23,544 bases of DNA from JAAFHS01 sp031396505. GTDB taxonomy: Bacteria; Pseudomonadota; Alphaproteobacteria; Rhodobacterales; Rhodobacteraceae. Made by a program: the position numbers and the translations under genes. The stretch is taken from positions 1 to 23,544 of the forward strand of contig JANNKX010000182.1 of the NCBI GenBank assembly GCA_031396505.1, read 5' to 3'. Below are positions 15,412-22,401 of this stretch, piece after piece (within the stretch, counting starts at the first letter, position 1; each line of letters opens with the position of its first letter). The notes beneath the pieces were generated by a model that saw only the letters and a program-made list of their open reading frames with translations, searched no databases and was not told the DNA's origin.

Positions 15412-16106
15412 TGGAATCTCCGCATTTCTGGCTGTGTAAGGGACGACAGCACATCATCACATTCAAACAGTGGCTGCGTCGCCGCAAAGCCTGGCTCACC
15501 CGGAAAGATAAACTGCAACGGGCTGCCATCCAGCGGCAGCATCGACCCGTCAAGATTTGTCTCGCCCGGCCCCGCAAAGAACAACCGCCATTCCGGATGG
15601 ATGTATTCATTTCCCCGCGCCTGCCGCACGATATTGCCCGCGCCGTCCACTTCGGTGAAATCAAACTCGGTTTCCTGCAACAGGATGCCGTCGATCACAA
15701 AGGTCTTGCCCGTCAGCCGGTCATAGCCGCGTGCCGTCGTGTTCAGGCCGCTGTCACGATCCAGATTAAACTCAAAATCATCCCGCCCATCGGCCAGCAG
15801 TTCCGAAAAGCTCGCGGGGTCCGCCGGGTTGGGGCCCAGCCGCTGCACATCCGGCGGGTCCATATCGAAGGATTCGATCCACTGCGTTTCATTGTCGATG
15901 CGCGAGTTGAAAAAGATCCCCTCCTGATCGAAATCCGCGCGCCACTTGTCACCTGGATTATCCGCCGCACAGGTATAATGGTTCGACACCCGGCACTGCC
16001 GCGACTGCACGGTCATGTACATGCTGCAGCCTTCGGGCGGGGTATAGGTGCCCGCGACGGCGGGGAAGGGCAGGGCGAGAAGGAGGCAAAGAAGGTTCAG
16101 CTTCAT
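15408..16106 (-). CDS. Secreted Cys-containing protein of unknown function, paralogue of the upstream gene
   Basis: A 232-residue protein with a clear Sec signal peptide (MKLNLLCLLLALPFPAVA, cleavage probably after AVA-18). The mature part has four Cys: 27, 38, 46 and 216. The N-terminal block GCSMYMTVQSRQCRVSNHYT plus Cys46 and the C-terminal block FPGEPGFAATQPLFEC align with the same blocks of the 243-residue product encoded just upstream, so the two are divergent paralogues. The middle is acidic and probably beta-rich; no known domain was recognised. The ATG at 16106 has GAGGACAAGAC upstream and overlaps the previous stop (ATGA); its own stop overlaps the gltB ATG. It is therefore translated as part of the glt operon. 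Periplasmic or surface location is inferred from the signal peptide. Confidence 0.85.
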   Translation of the reverse strand: MKLNLLCLLLALPFPAVAGTYTPPEGCSMYMTVQSRQCRVSNHYTCAADNPGDKWRADFDQEGIFFNSRIDNETQWIESFDMDPPDVQRLGPNPADPASFSELLADGRDDFEFNLDRDSGLNTTARGYDRLTGKTFVIDGILLQETEFDFTEVDGAGNIVRQARGNEYIHPEWRLFFAGPGETNLDGSMLPLDGSPLQFIFPGEPGFAATQPLFECDDVLSSLTQPEMRRFQ

Positions 16107-16834
16107 GTCTTGTCCTCATGTTGTTGGGTGCGCAATGTGGGGGCAAAGCTGAACTCGCCGCAGCCTGATGTCGGGATCGTCGTCCCAAATCCCACCTCAC
16201 CTGGCAAGGCAATGCTTGCCGGGGAAGACGGCAGTTTTTCAGAATCGCCGCCGAACGCGACCTCGCCCTCTCCCTCGAACACGAGCCCCAAGTCTTTGGC
16301 GACATAGATCATGTACCAGCCACTTAACGTCCCCACCGGCGCAGGCATCGTCATCTCAATGTCGGATCGGATGCGCCTTAACCGATGCCCGCTCACCGTC
16401 ACCGCACCACTTTGCGCGCGCAGCGTACCTACGGTAACAACTGGCTTTGAAATCCCAAGCAGCGAAAGATCGGCGGCGTATGAAAATGGTGCCGTCCCAT
16501 TCAAGAAGACCTGCTCCAGCGGTGCCTCCGCCACCTCGCTTGCAATCCGTGAAATGTAGACCGCGCCACCTGCGCCATCGGCCGCAGCGATAAGTCCGTA
16601 GGACTGGTTCATATGGTTCACAAGGTCGGGACCATCGACATCGTGACCTTCATAGCGAAAAAACGCCAACTCGCCTTCGCCGCATCGAAAAGCATTGATC
16701 ACGGAGCAGTCGTTCAACTGAACTGTGGCCAAGGCTGTGCAGCTTTGCGGTCGCATCGAAAGGTTCTCCTCCGCCGCCACCGCTGTAGCGGTTACTGCGA
16801 TCAGCGTAAAAAGCGCAACACCATACCCGTTCAT
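16103..16834 (-). CDS. Secreted Cys-containing protein of unknown function, paralogue of the downstream gene
   Basis: A 243-residue protein with a signal peptide (MNGYGVALFTLIAVTATAVA, cleavage likely after residue 20). Mature Cys are at 32, 43, 51 and 225. The spacing of the first three (11, then 8) is identical to the neighbouring paralogue, and both share the pattern C-x4-TVQ-x3-C-x-V-x-N-x3-C. Near the end, LPGEVGFGTTIPTSGC matches the partner's PGE-x-GF-x2-T-x-P-x3-C. Two disulfides are plausible. The ATG at 16834 follows AAGGATGCACA. It begins 115 bp after the gltD stop and ends overlapping the partner's start. The family was not recognised; nothing in it resembles GOGAT or an amino-acid transporter. 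Confidence 0.84.
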   Translation of the reverse strand: MNGYGVALFTLIAVTATAVAAEENLSMRPQSCTALATVQLNDCSVINAFRCGEGELAFFRYEGHDVDGPDLVNHMNQSYGLIAAADGAGGAVYISRIASEVAEAPLEQVFLNGTAPFSYAADLSLLGISKPVVTVGTLRAQSGAVTVSGHRLRRIRSDIEMTMPAPVGTLSGWYMIYVAKDLGLVFEGEGEVAFGGDSEKLPSSPASIALPGEVGFGTTIPTSGCGEFSFAPTLRTQQHEDKT

Positions 16835-16949
16835 TGTGCATCCTTCAGGTCAACACTGCTGTCCTTTGCAAAAACATCCGCCAGCGACAAACCACATGTC
16901 ATCTCTACGCAATGTAGATGGAATGTAGACGACATGAAGACACCCATTT
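16835..16949 (-). other. Gap between gltD and the first secreted-protein gene
   Basis: A 115-bp spacer inside an otherwise tight operon. It contains AATGTAGA twice on the plus strand (16911-16918 and 16922-16929), i.e. with an 11-bp period, and an overlapping small dyad CTAC-N5-GTAG (16905-16917). No terminator with a T-run and no confident promoter was seen. Confidence 0.4.
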
Positions 16950-18386
16950 TCATTCGGCCGCCACCGCCGCCGGTTGCGCAAGATAGGCCAGCATCGCATC
17001 CGCCGCCTCGCGCCCGTCGCGGATCGCCCAGACCACAAGGCTTGCCCCCCGCACGATATCGCCCGCCGCATAGACCCCCGGCAGGTTCGTCGCATGCGTG
17101 CGGAAATCGGCCTTGATCGTGCCCCAACGCGTGACACCCAACTCCGGCACACCCCACAGCGTGCGCAGCTCCTCGGGTTCAAACCCCAAGGCCATCAGAC
17201 ACAGGTCCGCAGGTTCCACATAATCGGCCCCTTCAATGATTTCAGGTACTTGTCGCCCCGTCGCATCCGGCGCGCCAAGGCGCATCTGCTGCACCATTAC
17301 GCCGTCCACCACATCACCGCCGGTGAACCCCTTGGGGGCCGACAGCCAGACAAACGCCACGCCTTCTTCTTCGGCATTGGCCACTTCGCGCTGCGACCCC
17401 GGCATGTTGGCGCGGTCGCGGCGATAAAGGCATTTCACCGACAAGGCGCCTTGGCGGATCGCCGTGCGCACGCAATCCATCGCCGTATCGCCGCCGCCGA
17501 CGACCACGACGCGCTTGCCTGCCGCATTCAACTCGCCAGAGTCAAACTCCGGCACCTCATCGCCAAAACTTTTGCGGTTGCTCGCCGTCAGAAAATCCAG
17601 CGCCGCCACAACGCCCTGCGCGCCGACACCCGGTGCCGCCATATCGCGCGCCTTGTAAACGCCCGTCGCAATCAGCACGGCATCATGCTGCCCCCGGATC
17701 GCGTCAAAGGAAAGGTCTTCACCCACACGGCAGTTCAGGACGAACTGCACGCCGCCCGCCGCCAACTGTTCAATGCGCTGCATCACCACATCTTTTTCCA
17801 GCTTAAAGCCGGGAATGCCATAGGTCAGCAGGCCCCCCGCGCGGTCATATCGGTCATAGACCGTGACCTGCACGCCTGCCCGGCGCAGCACATCTGCCGC
17901 AGCCAACCCCCCCGGCCCGGCCCCGATGATACCAACGGACTCCGCACGCTCGGTCTGCGGGCGGATCGGTTTGACCCAGCCGTTTTCCCACGCAAGGTCG
18001 GTCAGGTACTTCTCCACCGACCCGATGGTCACCGTACCATGGCCTGCCTGCTCGATCACGCAATTGCCTTCGCACAGCCGGTCTTGCGGGCAGATGCGGC
18101 CACAGATTTCCGGGAAGGTGTTGGTCGCCTGGCTTAGCTCATAGGCTTCTTGCAACCGTCCCTGCGCGGTCAGGTTCAACCAGTCCGGGATGTTGTTGTG
18201 CAGCGGGCAATGCGTCTGGCAATAGGGCTCGCCACACTGGCTGCACCGGCCTGCCTGTTCGGCGGCTTTGTCGGCGGCGTACTCGCGGTAAATCTCATGG
18301 AAATCCTGTGCGCGCAGATTGGGCGCCCGCTTTTCCGGCATCTCGCGTCCCGTGGTGACGAACTGAAGCATCTTCTGCTGTGCCAT
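16950..18386 (-). CDS. gltD: Glutamate synthase (NADPH) small subunit
   Basis: The 478-residue beta subunit of GOGAT, which takes electrons from NADPH through FAD and passes them by iron-sulfur clusters to GltB. The N-terminal ferredoxin-like domain has Cys48, 51, 56, 60 (CSQCGEPYCQTHCP) and Cys95, 99, 105, 109 (CGRICPQDRLCEGNC) for two 4Fe-4S clusters. The FAD site is GIIGAGPGGLAAADVL (GAGPGG at 155-160), the NADPH Rossmann motif is VVVVGGGDTAMDC (around 290), and GVYAAGDI closes the FAD fold. The ATG at 18386 follows AAGGAAACGCGTC. It is the first gene of the operon gltD - two secreted proteins - gltB, an order with the subunit genes separated. Confidence 0.97.
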   Translation of the reverse strand: MAQQKMLQFVTTGREMPEKRAPNLRAQDFHEIYREYAADKAAEQAGRCSQCGEPYCQTHCPLHNNIPDWLNLTAQGRLQEAYELSQATNTFPEICGRICPQDRLCEGNCVIEQAGHGTVTIGSVEKYLTDLAWENGWVKPIRPQTERAESVGIIGAGPGGLAAADVLRRAGVQVTVYDRYDRAGGLLTYGIPGFKLEKDVVMQRIEQLAAGGVQFVLNCRVGEDLSFDAIRGQHDAVLIATGVYKARDMAAPGVGAQGVVAALDFLTASNRKSFGDEVPEFDSGELNAAGKRVVVVGGGDTAMDCVRTAIRQGALSVKCLYRRDRANMPGSQREVANAEEEGVAFVWLSAPKGFTGGDVVDGVMVQQMRLGAPDATGRQVPEIIEGADYVEPADLCLMALGFEPEELRTLWGVPELGVTRWGTIKADFRTHATNLPGVYAAGDIVRGASLVVWAIRDGREAADAMLAYLAQPAAVAAE

Positions 18387-18548
18387 GACGCGTTTCCTTG
18401 GGGTTTTTCCTCGGGTTGCGTGTTCATAAACTGCCTGAAAAGGAAATAAAAGTCATGTATGCTGACCTAATGACGCAATTTATCCGGTGCAGATCGCACT
18501 TTCCATCGCAAGCCGTAAAAACAAGGTCAGTATAATTTACCTATATCG
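18387..18548 (-). promoter_or_regulatory. Upstream region of gltD
   Basis: This 162-bp gap must carry the glt promoter, unless transcription reads through from uppP. It is AT-richer than the genes. It contains the dyad GTGC-AGATC-GCAC (18487-18499). No sigma70 pair with good spacing and no GG-N10-GC sigma54 element was found. No clear terminator for uppP is visible. Confidence 0.35.
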
Positions 18549-19349
18549 CTAATACCCGGTCGACAGCGCCGCCAAAGCCACGGTGCCCACAACGATTCGC
18601 CACCAGCCAAACACTGCATAACCATGCCTGCTGATGAAATTCAGCAGCCCGCGCACAACAAGAACCGCCGTCACGAAGGCCACGCCAAAACCGATCGCAA
18701 TCTCGGTCAATGCCGATGTATCCAGCGCCTCCCAGTTCTTCAGCAGATCATACGCGAACGCGCCGCCCATCGTCGGCATCGACAGAAAGAACGAAAATTC
18801 CGCCGCCGCCCGCTTGGACACCCCCATCATCAGCCCGCCCACAATCGTGGCCCCGGACCGCGATACCCCCGGCACCATGGCAAGGCACTGAAACAACCCG
18901 ATTTTCAACGCAACACCCAAGGGCAGATCCATCGCGTCGTCATGCATGGGTGCGGGCGCGAACCGATCCACCACCAACAAGATCACTCCGCCGATAATCA
19001 GCATCACGGCAATCAGGCGTGGCGATTCAAACAGCACCGTCTTGATGAAATCATGCGCCAGCACCCCGACCACCACCGCAGGCAGAAACGCAATCAGCAC
19101 CGCCATGATGAACCGAAACGCCGCCGGATCCGTTCGCGCATCTGCAAACACCCGCCACAACCGCGCCGCATAAACCGTCATAATCGCCAGCACCGCGCCC
19201 AGCTGGATCACAACTTCGAACGTGCGCCCCGGCGATGCAAATCCCAGAAAATGTCCCGCCAACAGAAGATGCCCTGTCGATGATACCGGCAAAAACTCTG
19301 TCAGCCCTTCGATCAGCCCAAGAATGGCTGCCGTGACGGTGCCTTCCAA
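18549..19349 (-). CDS. uppP: Undecaprenyl-diphosphatase (BacA/UppP family)
   Basis: A 266-residue polytopic membrane enzyme that removes the terminal phosphate of undecaprenyl pyrophosphate so the lipid carrier can be reused for peptidoglycan. Both family motifs are intact: LIEGLTEFLPVSSTGHLLL (from residue 12) and VPGVSRSGATIVGGLMMG. Hydrophobic helices fill the rest of the protein and the length is normal. The start chosen is TTG at 19349, which lies 3 nt after the stop of the upstream gene with AAAAGG in front. No ATG exists near the family N-terminus, and the frame upstream is inside the neighbouring gene. Some homologues confer bacitracin tolerance. It is probably cotranscribed with the NDUFA9-like gene. 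Confidence 0.95.
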   Translation of the reverse strand: MEGTVTAAILGLIEGLTEFLPVSSTGHLLLAGHFLGFASPGRTFEVVIQLGAVLAIMTVYAARLWRVFADARTDPAAFRFIMAVLIAFLPAVVVGVLAHDFIKTVLFESPRLIAVMLIIGGVILLVVDRFAPAPMHDDAMDLPLGVALKIGLFQCLAMVPGVSRSGATIVGGLMMGVSKRAAAEFSFFLSMPTMGGAFAYDLLKNWEALDTSALTEIAIGFGVAFVTAVLVVRGLLNFISRHGYAVFGWWRIVVGTVALAALSTGY

Positions 19350-19351
19350 AA

Positions 19352-20335
19352 TCAGACCTTTTTCAGGTTCTTGGCCGAATCCTTGATGGCCGCATATTGC
19401 CCCGACGGGCGATATCGCCACAGATATTCCGGCAGCACCCCGTCCATCGCCGTCGCGGTAATCCCCAGATCGCCAAGCCCACGCGCGCCCGGTGCCACGA
19501 CGTTGTCCGCCGCCAGATTGCGCACCTGATCGCGCGTCAGCAAGCCGTTGTTGAACAGGCCCAGCGTTACCGCCTGCAGCCCGTCGAACACGGCCCCCAT
19601 GATCCCCGCCACAAAGAGCGGCACGTTCACCACCAGCTTGCGCCGCTGAATCACCGCCAGCATTTTCGTCATCAGCATACGGAATGTCGCAACCTCGGGC
19701 CCGCCAAGTTCATAGATGCCATGCGCCTGCCCCAGCACACCCTTGACCGCCGCCTGTGCCACATCATCCACGTAAACCGGCTGAAACCGCGTATTTGCGC
19801 CCACCACCGGCAACACCGGCCCAAGGCGTGCCATTGCGGCAAAACGGTTGAAGAACCCATCTTCGGACCCGAACACAATGGACGGCCGCAGGATCATTGC
19901 CCCCGGAAACGCTGCCAGCACGGCCGCCTCGCCCGCCGCCTTGCTGCGCGCATAGGCACTGCGTGATGCCGCATCCGCACCAATTGCCGACACCTGCACC
20001 AGCGCGCCAACACCCATTTCCGCCGCGATCCGGGCGATCCGCCCCGCGCCCTCGGCCTGCACCGCATCAAAGGTGTTCTTGCCGGATCTGTTCAGGATAC
20101 CCACGCAGTTGACCACTGCATCCGCACCCGCCGTCACCAACCGCACCGACGCATCATCGCGGATGTTGCACAACACCGGCTCGACCTGACCCACGGCCCC
20201 GTAGGATTTCACGAAAAGCGCCTCGTTCGGACGGCGCACCGCGACCCGCACGCGCCAGCCTTCTTTCGCCATCCGCCGTACGATGTACCGGCCGACAAAG
20301 CCCGATCCGCCAAAGATGGTGACAAGTTTGTTCAT
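19352..20335 (-). CDS. NDUFA9-like NAD(P)-binding protein (complex I-associated, atypical SDR)
   Basis: A 327-residue extended/atypical short-chain dehydrogenase-like protein. It starts MNKLVTIFGGSGFVGRYIVR with the nucleotide-binding GGSGFVG (9-15). The active-site-like residues Ser116 (QVSAIG) and Tyr128-x3-Lys132 (YARSK) are present. VNCVGILNRSGKNTF and FGSEDGFFNRFAAMARLGP are typical of the complex I NDUFA9 subunit family. In mitochondria and some alphaproteobacteria this protein is an accessory subunit of NADH:quinone oxidoreductase; no nuo genes are in the window, so the role here is inferred from family only. The ATG at 20335 has AAAGGCGG upstream. It ends just before the uppP start. 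Confidence 0.88.
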   Translation of the reverse strand: MNKLVTIFGGSGFVGRYIVRRMAKEGWRVRVAVRRPNEALFVKSYGAVGQVEPVLCNIRDDASVRLVTAGADAVVNCVGILNRSGKNTFDAVQAEGAGRIARIAAEMGVGALVQVSAIGADAASRSAYARSKAAGEAAVLAAFPGAMILRPSIVFGSEDGFFNRFAAMARLGPVLPVVGANTRFQPVYVDDVAQAAVKGVLGQAHGIYELGGPEVATFRMLMTKMLAVIQRRKLVVNVPLFVAGIMGAVFDGLQAVTLGLFNNGLLTRDQVRNLAADNVVAPGARGLGDLGITATAMDGVLPEYLWRYRPSGQYAAIKDSAKNLKKV

Positions 20336-20397
20336 GGTCGCGCCGCCTTTCGGATTACGCAGCCTGAATAGCCGCGCAAGGGCGAGCCGACAAGTTG

Positions 20398-21324
20398 CTA
20401 AAGCGTCGCGAGCCGTTCCAGATCGACGTTCGCACCGCACAGCAGGATGCCCACCCGTTCGCCCGCGCGCGGTACGTAAGCCCCCGATATCACCGCCGCC
20501 AGCGCGGCCGCCCCACCCGGTTCAACCGCGATGCGGAAATCCTGCCACAACTGCTTTTGCGACGACGTAATCGCGGCATCCTAGACCAATGCCACGTGAT
20601 CAACGCGTGCCTTGCAGACCCCGTACACCAGCGGCCCCACGTTGCGCGCCCCCAGCGAATCGGCGGCAACCGAATTGACCTCCACCGTTACCGGCCCACC
20701 TGCCGCAAGCGCCGCGTGCAGCGCGCAAGACCCCACAGGTTCCACACCCACCACGCGCGTCTTGCCCGCCCACCACAACGCAACCCCCGATATCAACCCG
20801 CCGCCGCCCGCAGCCACCAGCACCGTATCCAGATGCCCCGGCCATTCGCGTGCTACCGTACCCTGCCCGGCGATGGTGTCTGCGGCGGCAAACGGATGCA
20901 CCTTCAGCGCGCCTGATTGGGCCACAAACGCATCGCAGGCATCCTGCGCATCATCATAACGCGCGCCGCCCACCACCACCTCGGCCCCGAAACGGCGGAT
21001 CGCGGCGATTTTGGCCGGCGCCGCAATTTCGGGGACGAAAATACGCGCGCGGTATCCCAGAACCTGTGCGGCATAGGCAACCGCCGCACCGTGGTTGCCA
21101 CCCGATGCCGCCGCCACCCCCGCCGCACCCACGGGCTGCGACAACAGATTGTTGAACGCCCCGCGCGCCTTGAAACTGCCCGCGTGCTGCATGAATTCAA
21201 GTTTCATCACCGGCACCCAGTCGCCGCCAAACGCCCCGCGCGGCAGCTCGATCACTGGCGTCTTGCGGACGAACGGCGCAATTCGGCTGGCGGCGGCAAT
21301 GATGGTGTCACGGCTGATGGGCAT
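20398..21324 (-). pseudogene. Threonine/serine dehydratase-like PLP enzyme, interrupted by an in-frame amber codon
   Basis: The reading frame from ATG 21324 (AGAGGAATATC upstream) encodes 247 residues and meets TAG at 20583-20581. The same frame then continues for 60 sense codons to a second TAG at 20400-20398, and that tail is clearly the normal end of the family: FRIAVEPGGAAALAAVISGA and later VGILLCGANVDLERLA. Before the stop the PLP lysine (Lys52 in AGSFKARGAFNN), ASGGNHGAAVAYAA and the phosphate loop AGGGGLISG are intact. Fold-type II dehydratases of this kind deaminate Thr or Ser; no ACT-type regulatory domain is present, so it is the short catabolic/DhbB-like form. The lost tail contains the Cys-Gly-Ala-Asn segment contacting the PLP ring, so a truncated product is probably inactive. 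Suppression, a sequencing error or recent decay are all possible. Confidence 0.85.
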
Positions 21325-21366
21325 GATATTCCTCTGCCCACCTTCGTTTCATGGCCTGCCCTCATC

Positions 21367-21385
21367 CGCAATAATCTTTATTGCG
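21367..21385. promoter_or_regulatory. Perfect 19-bp palindrome, operator-like
   Basis: CGCAATAA (21367-21374), three central bases, TTATTGCG (21378-21385). It lies 43 bp before the dehydratase start and 11 bp upstream of the -35 of the tRNA-Leu promoter, in the divergent gap. Size and symmetry suit a dimeric repressor or Lrp/AsnC-type site; the protein is unknown. Confidence 0.55.
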
Positions 21386-21396
21386 CGCGCATGTGG

Positions 21397-21425
21397 TTGA
21401 CAGTGCCCGACACCCCGGCTAATCA
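21397..21425 (+). promoter_or_regulatory. Strong sigma70-type promoter of tRNA-Leu
   Basis: A perfect -35 TTGACA (21397-21402), a 17-bp spacer and -10 TAATCA (21420-21425). The mature tRNA begins 10 nt after the -10, so the 5' leader would be only a few nucleotides. This is the best promoter match in the window. Confidence 0.8.
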
Positions 21426-21434
21426 CCCAGCCAT

Positions 21435-21519
21435 GCCCAGATGGCGGAATTGGTAGACGCACTGGTTTCAGGTACCAGCGCTGCAAGGCGTGGAGGTTCG
21501 AGTCCTCTTCTGGGCACCA
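21435..21519 (+). tRNA. tRNA-Leu (anticodon CAG)
   Basis: An 85-nt class II tRNA. The acceptor stem GCCCAGA (21435-21441) pairs with TCTGGGC (21509-21515), followed by discriminator A and encoded CCA. The anticodon stem CTGGT/ACCAG encloses the loop TTCAGGT with anticodon CAG at 21469-21471, reading CUG. A long variable arm and the GGTTCGAGTCC T-arm are present. CUG is likely the main leucine codon in such a GC-rich genome. Confidence 0.97.
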
Positions 21520-21527
21520 ATTTCAGG

Positions 21528-21561
21528 AAACGGCCGTCCTTCCGGGCGGCCGTTTTCGTTT
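21528..21561 (+). terminator. Intrinsic terminator after tRNA-Leu
   Basis: Arms AAACGGCCG (21528-21536) and CGGCCGTTT (21547-21555) form a 9-bp stem that can extend by three pairs inside, followed by TTTTCGTTT. It lies 8 nt past the CCA end. Confidence 0.85.
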
Positions 21562-21801
21562 CCGTGCAAACACGGCCTTGCCATCGCCCCATGCATTTGC
21601 GGTTCCACGCGGTATCGGGTCTTGCGCCAGACAGGCCCTCAGGGCCGATTTCCTGACAAAATGCCCATGTAAATCCCCGCTTCACACCCCATCAGGGGTC
21701 CTACATTCGCATCGAAACTGGCGAAAAATCCAGCTTCCCTGATCGGCAAGACTTCGCCTATGCTGATCCATCATAACAAAACTGATTGGGGGAATTTGAT
21801 C
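21562..21801 (+). other. Non-coding stretch between the tRNA terminator and the secreted-protein gene
   Basis: No gene was found. There is one small GC dyad, GGCCC-TCA-GGGCC (21634-21646), without a T-run. A weak promoter for the next gene may be TTCCCT/CTATGC, but the match is poor. Confidence 0.4.
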
Positions 21802-22275
21802 ATGAAAAAGATTCTGGCCTGTCTTTTTATAGGCCTTGGCTTTGCCTCATCGGCGGCGGCCTGCCCCGACTACAACCAAAGCGGCGCAGGTGGCAATATA
21901 AGTGGTGCGCAACTCCGCAATGGCGTTTCCTACAGTGTGACGGCGGGGGGTGACAATTACATCTGGAACTGCCCGAATGTGCAGCCGGGAACGGACCGTG
22001 GGGCCGGATACTTCCCCACGGCACCTGACTTCACTTTCGCACTCAGCGGGATGGCGGGAAACCAGCTTGTGATCGCTGTTCAAAGCAATTGTGACGCGGC
22101 ACTGCTGATCAACACGGCTTCGGTCAACTGGTACTACGACGACGACGACAACGGAAACCAAGACCCCAAGATCGTGCTCACGCGCCCTGCAGATGGGTAC
22201 CTCGACATCTGGATCGGCACCTACGACGGTCAGTACTGCGATGCTGTCTTGCAGATGCAGGCCTTTCGGCGCTGA
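21802..22275 (+). CDS. Small secreted protein with PPC-like C-terminal features, function unknown
   Basis: A 157-residue protein with a signal peptide (MKKILACLFIGLGFASSAAA, cleavage before Cys21). Position 18 is Ala, so it is not a classical lipobox. Mature Cys are 21, 57, 97 and 146, enough for two disulfides. The second half has the pattern LLINTASVNWYYDDDDNG, then DPKIVL and GYLDIWIGTYDG. This resembles bacterial pre-peptidase C-terminal-like beta-sandwich proteins, in which an Asp-rich loop may bind calcium. The ATG at 21802 has GGGGGAA 10 nt upstream; an earlier in-frame ATG at 21760 would place residues before the signal peptide and lacks a site. It stands alone, converging with the DUF3179 gene. 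Confidence 0.8.
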   Translation: MKKILACLFIGLGFASSAAACPDYNQSGAGGNISGAQLRNGVSYSVTAGGDNYIWNCPNVQPGTDRGAGYFPTAPDFTFALSGMAGNQLVIAVQSNCDAALLINTASVNWYYDDDDNGNQDPKIVLTRPADGYLDIWIGTYDGQYCDAVLQMQAFRR

Positions 22276-22401
22276 ACGGCCCGTGTCCCCCGATTGGTCG
22301 CCCTATGGGTATCTGCACCTGCCCCCAAATTGCGGGGCGCGATGAGAAAGGCCTCGATCTGATCACGCGCCCGCGTGGTTGGTCAGCGCGCAACCGTCAT
22401 A
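22276..22401. other. Convergent gap
   Basis: No gene is seen. One hairpin, CACGCG-CC-CGCGTG (22360-22373), is present without a T-run; it could lie in either 3' region. Confidence 0.35.

Noticed and set aside
18176..18427. Possible upstream peptide starting at ATG 18427 in the gltD leader
   Set aside because: It overlaps the gltD coding region out of frame, has no codon pattern of an attenuator peptide and no alternative hairpins.
18487..18499. GTGC-N5-GCAC dyad as an NtrC site, or nearby TGCACC...TTGC as a sigma54 promoter for gltD
   Set aside because: The dyad has the reverse polarity of the NtrC consensus, and the GC elements do not have the GG-N10-GC spacing of sigma54.
20581..20583. 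Amber codon as a pyrrolysine site
   Set aside because: Dehydratases of this family have no pyrrolysine, the lineage is not known to use it, and the codon sits in a variable linker position; mutation or error is far more likely.
21634..21646. GGCCC-TCA-GGGCC dyad as a second terminator after tRNA-Leu
   Set aside because: The stem is only 5 bp, there is no T-run, and a much better terminator already lies at 21528-21561.
21419..21685. 88-codon minus-strand frame and plus-strand frames across the tRNA-Leu gene
   Set aside because: They run through a well-formed tRNA and its terminator; no ribosome-binding site supports them.
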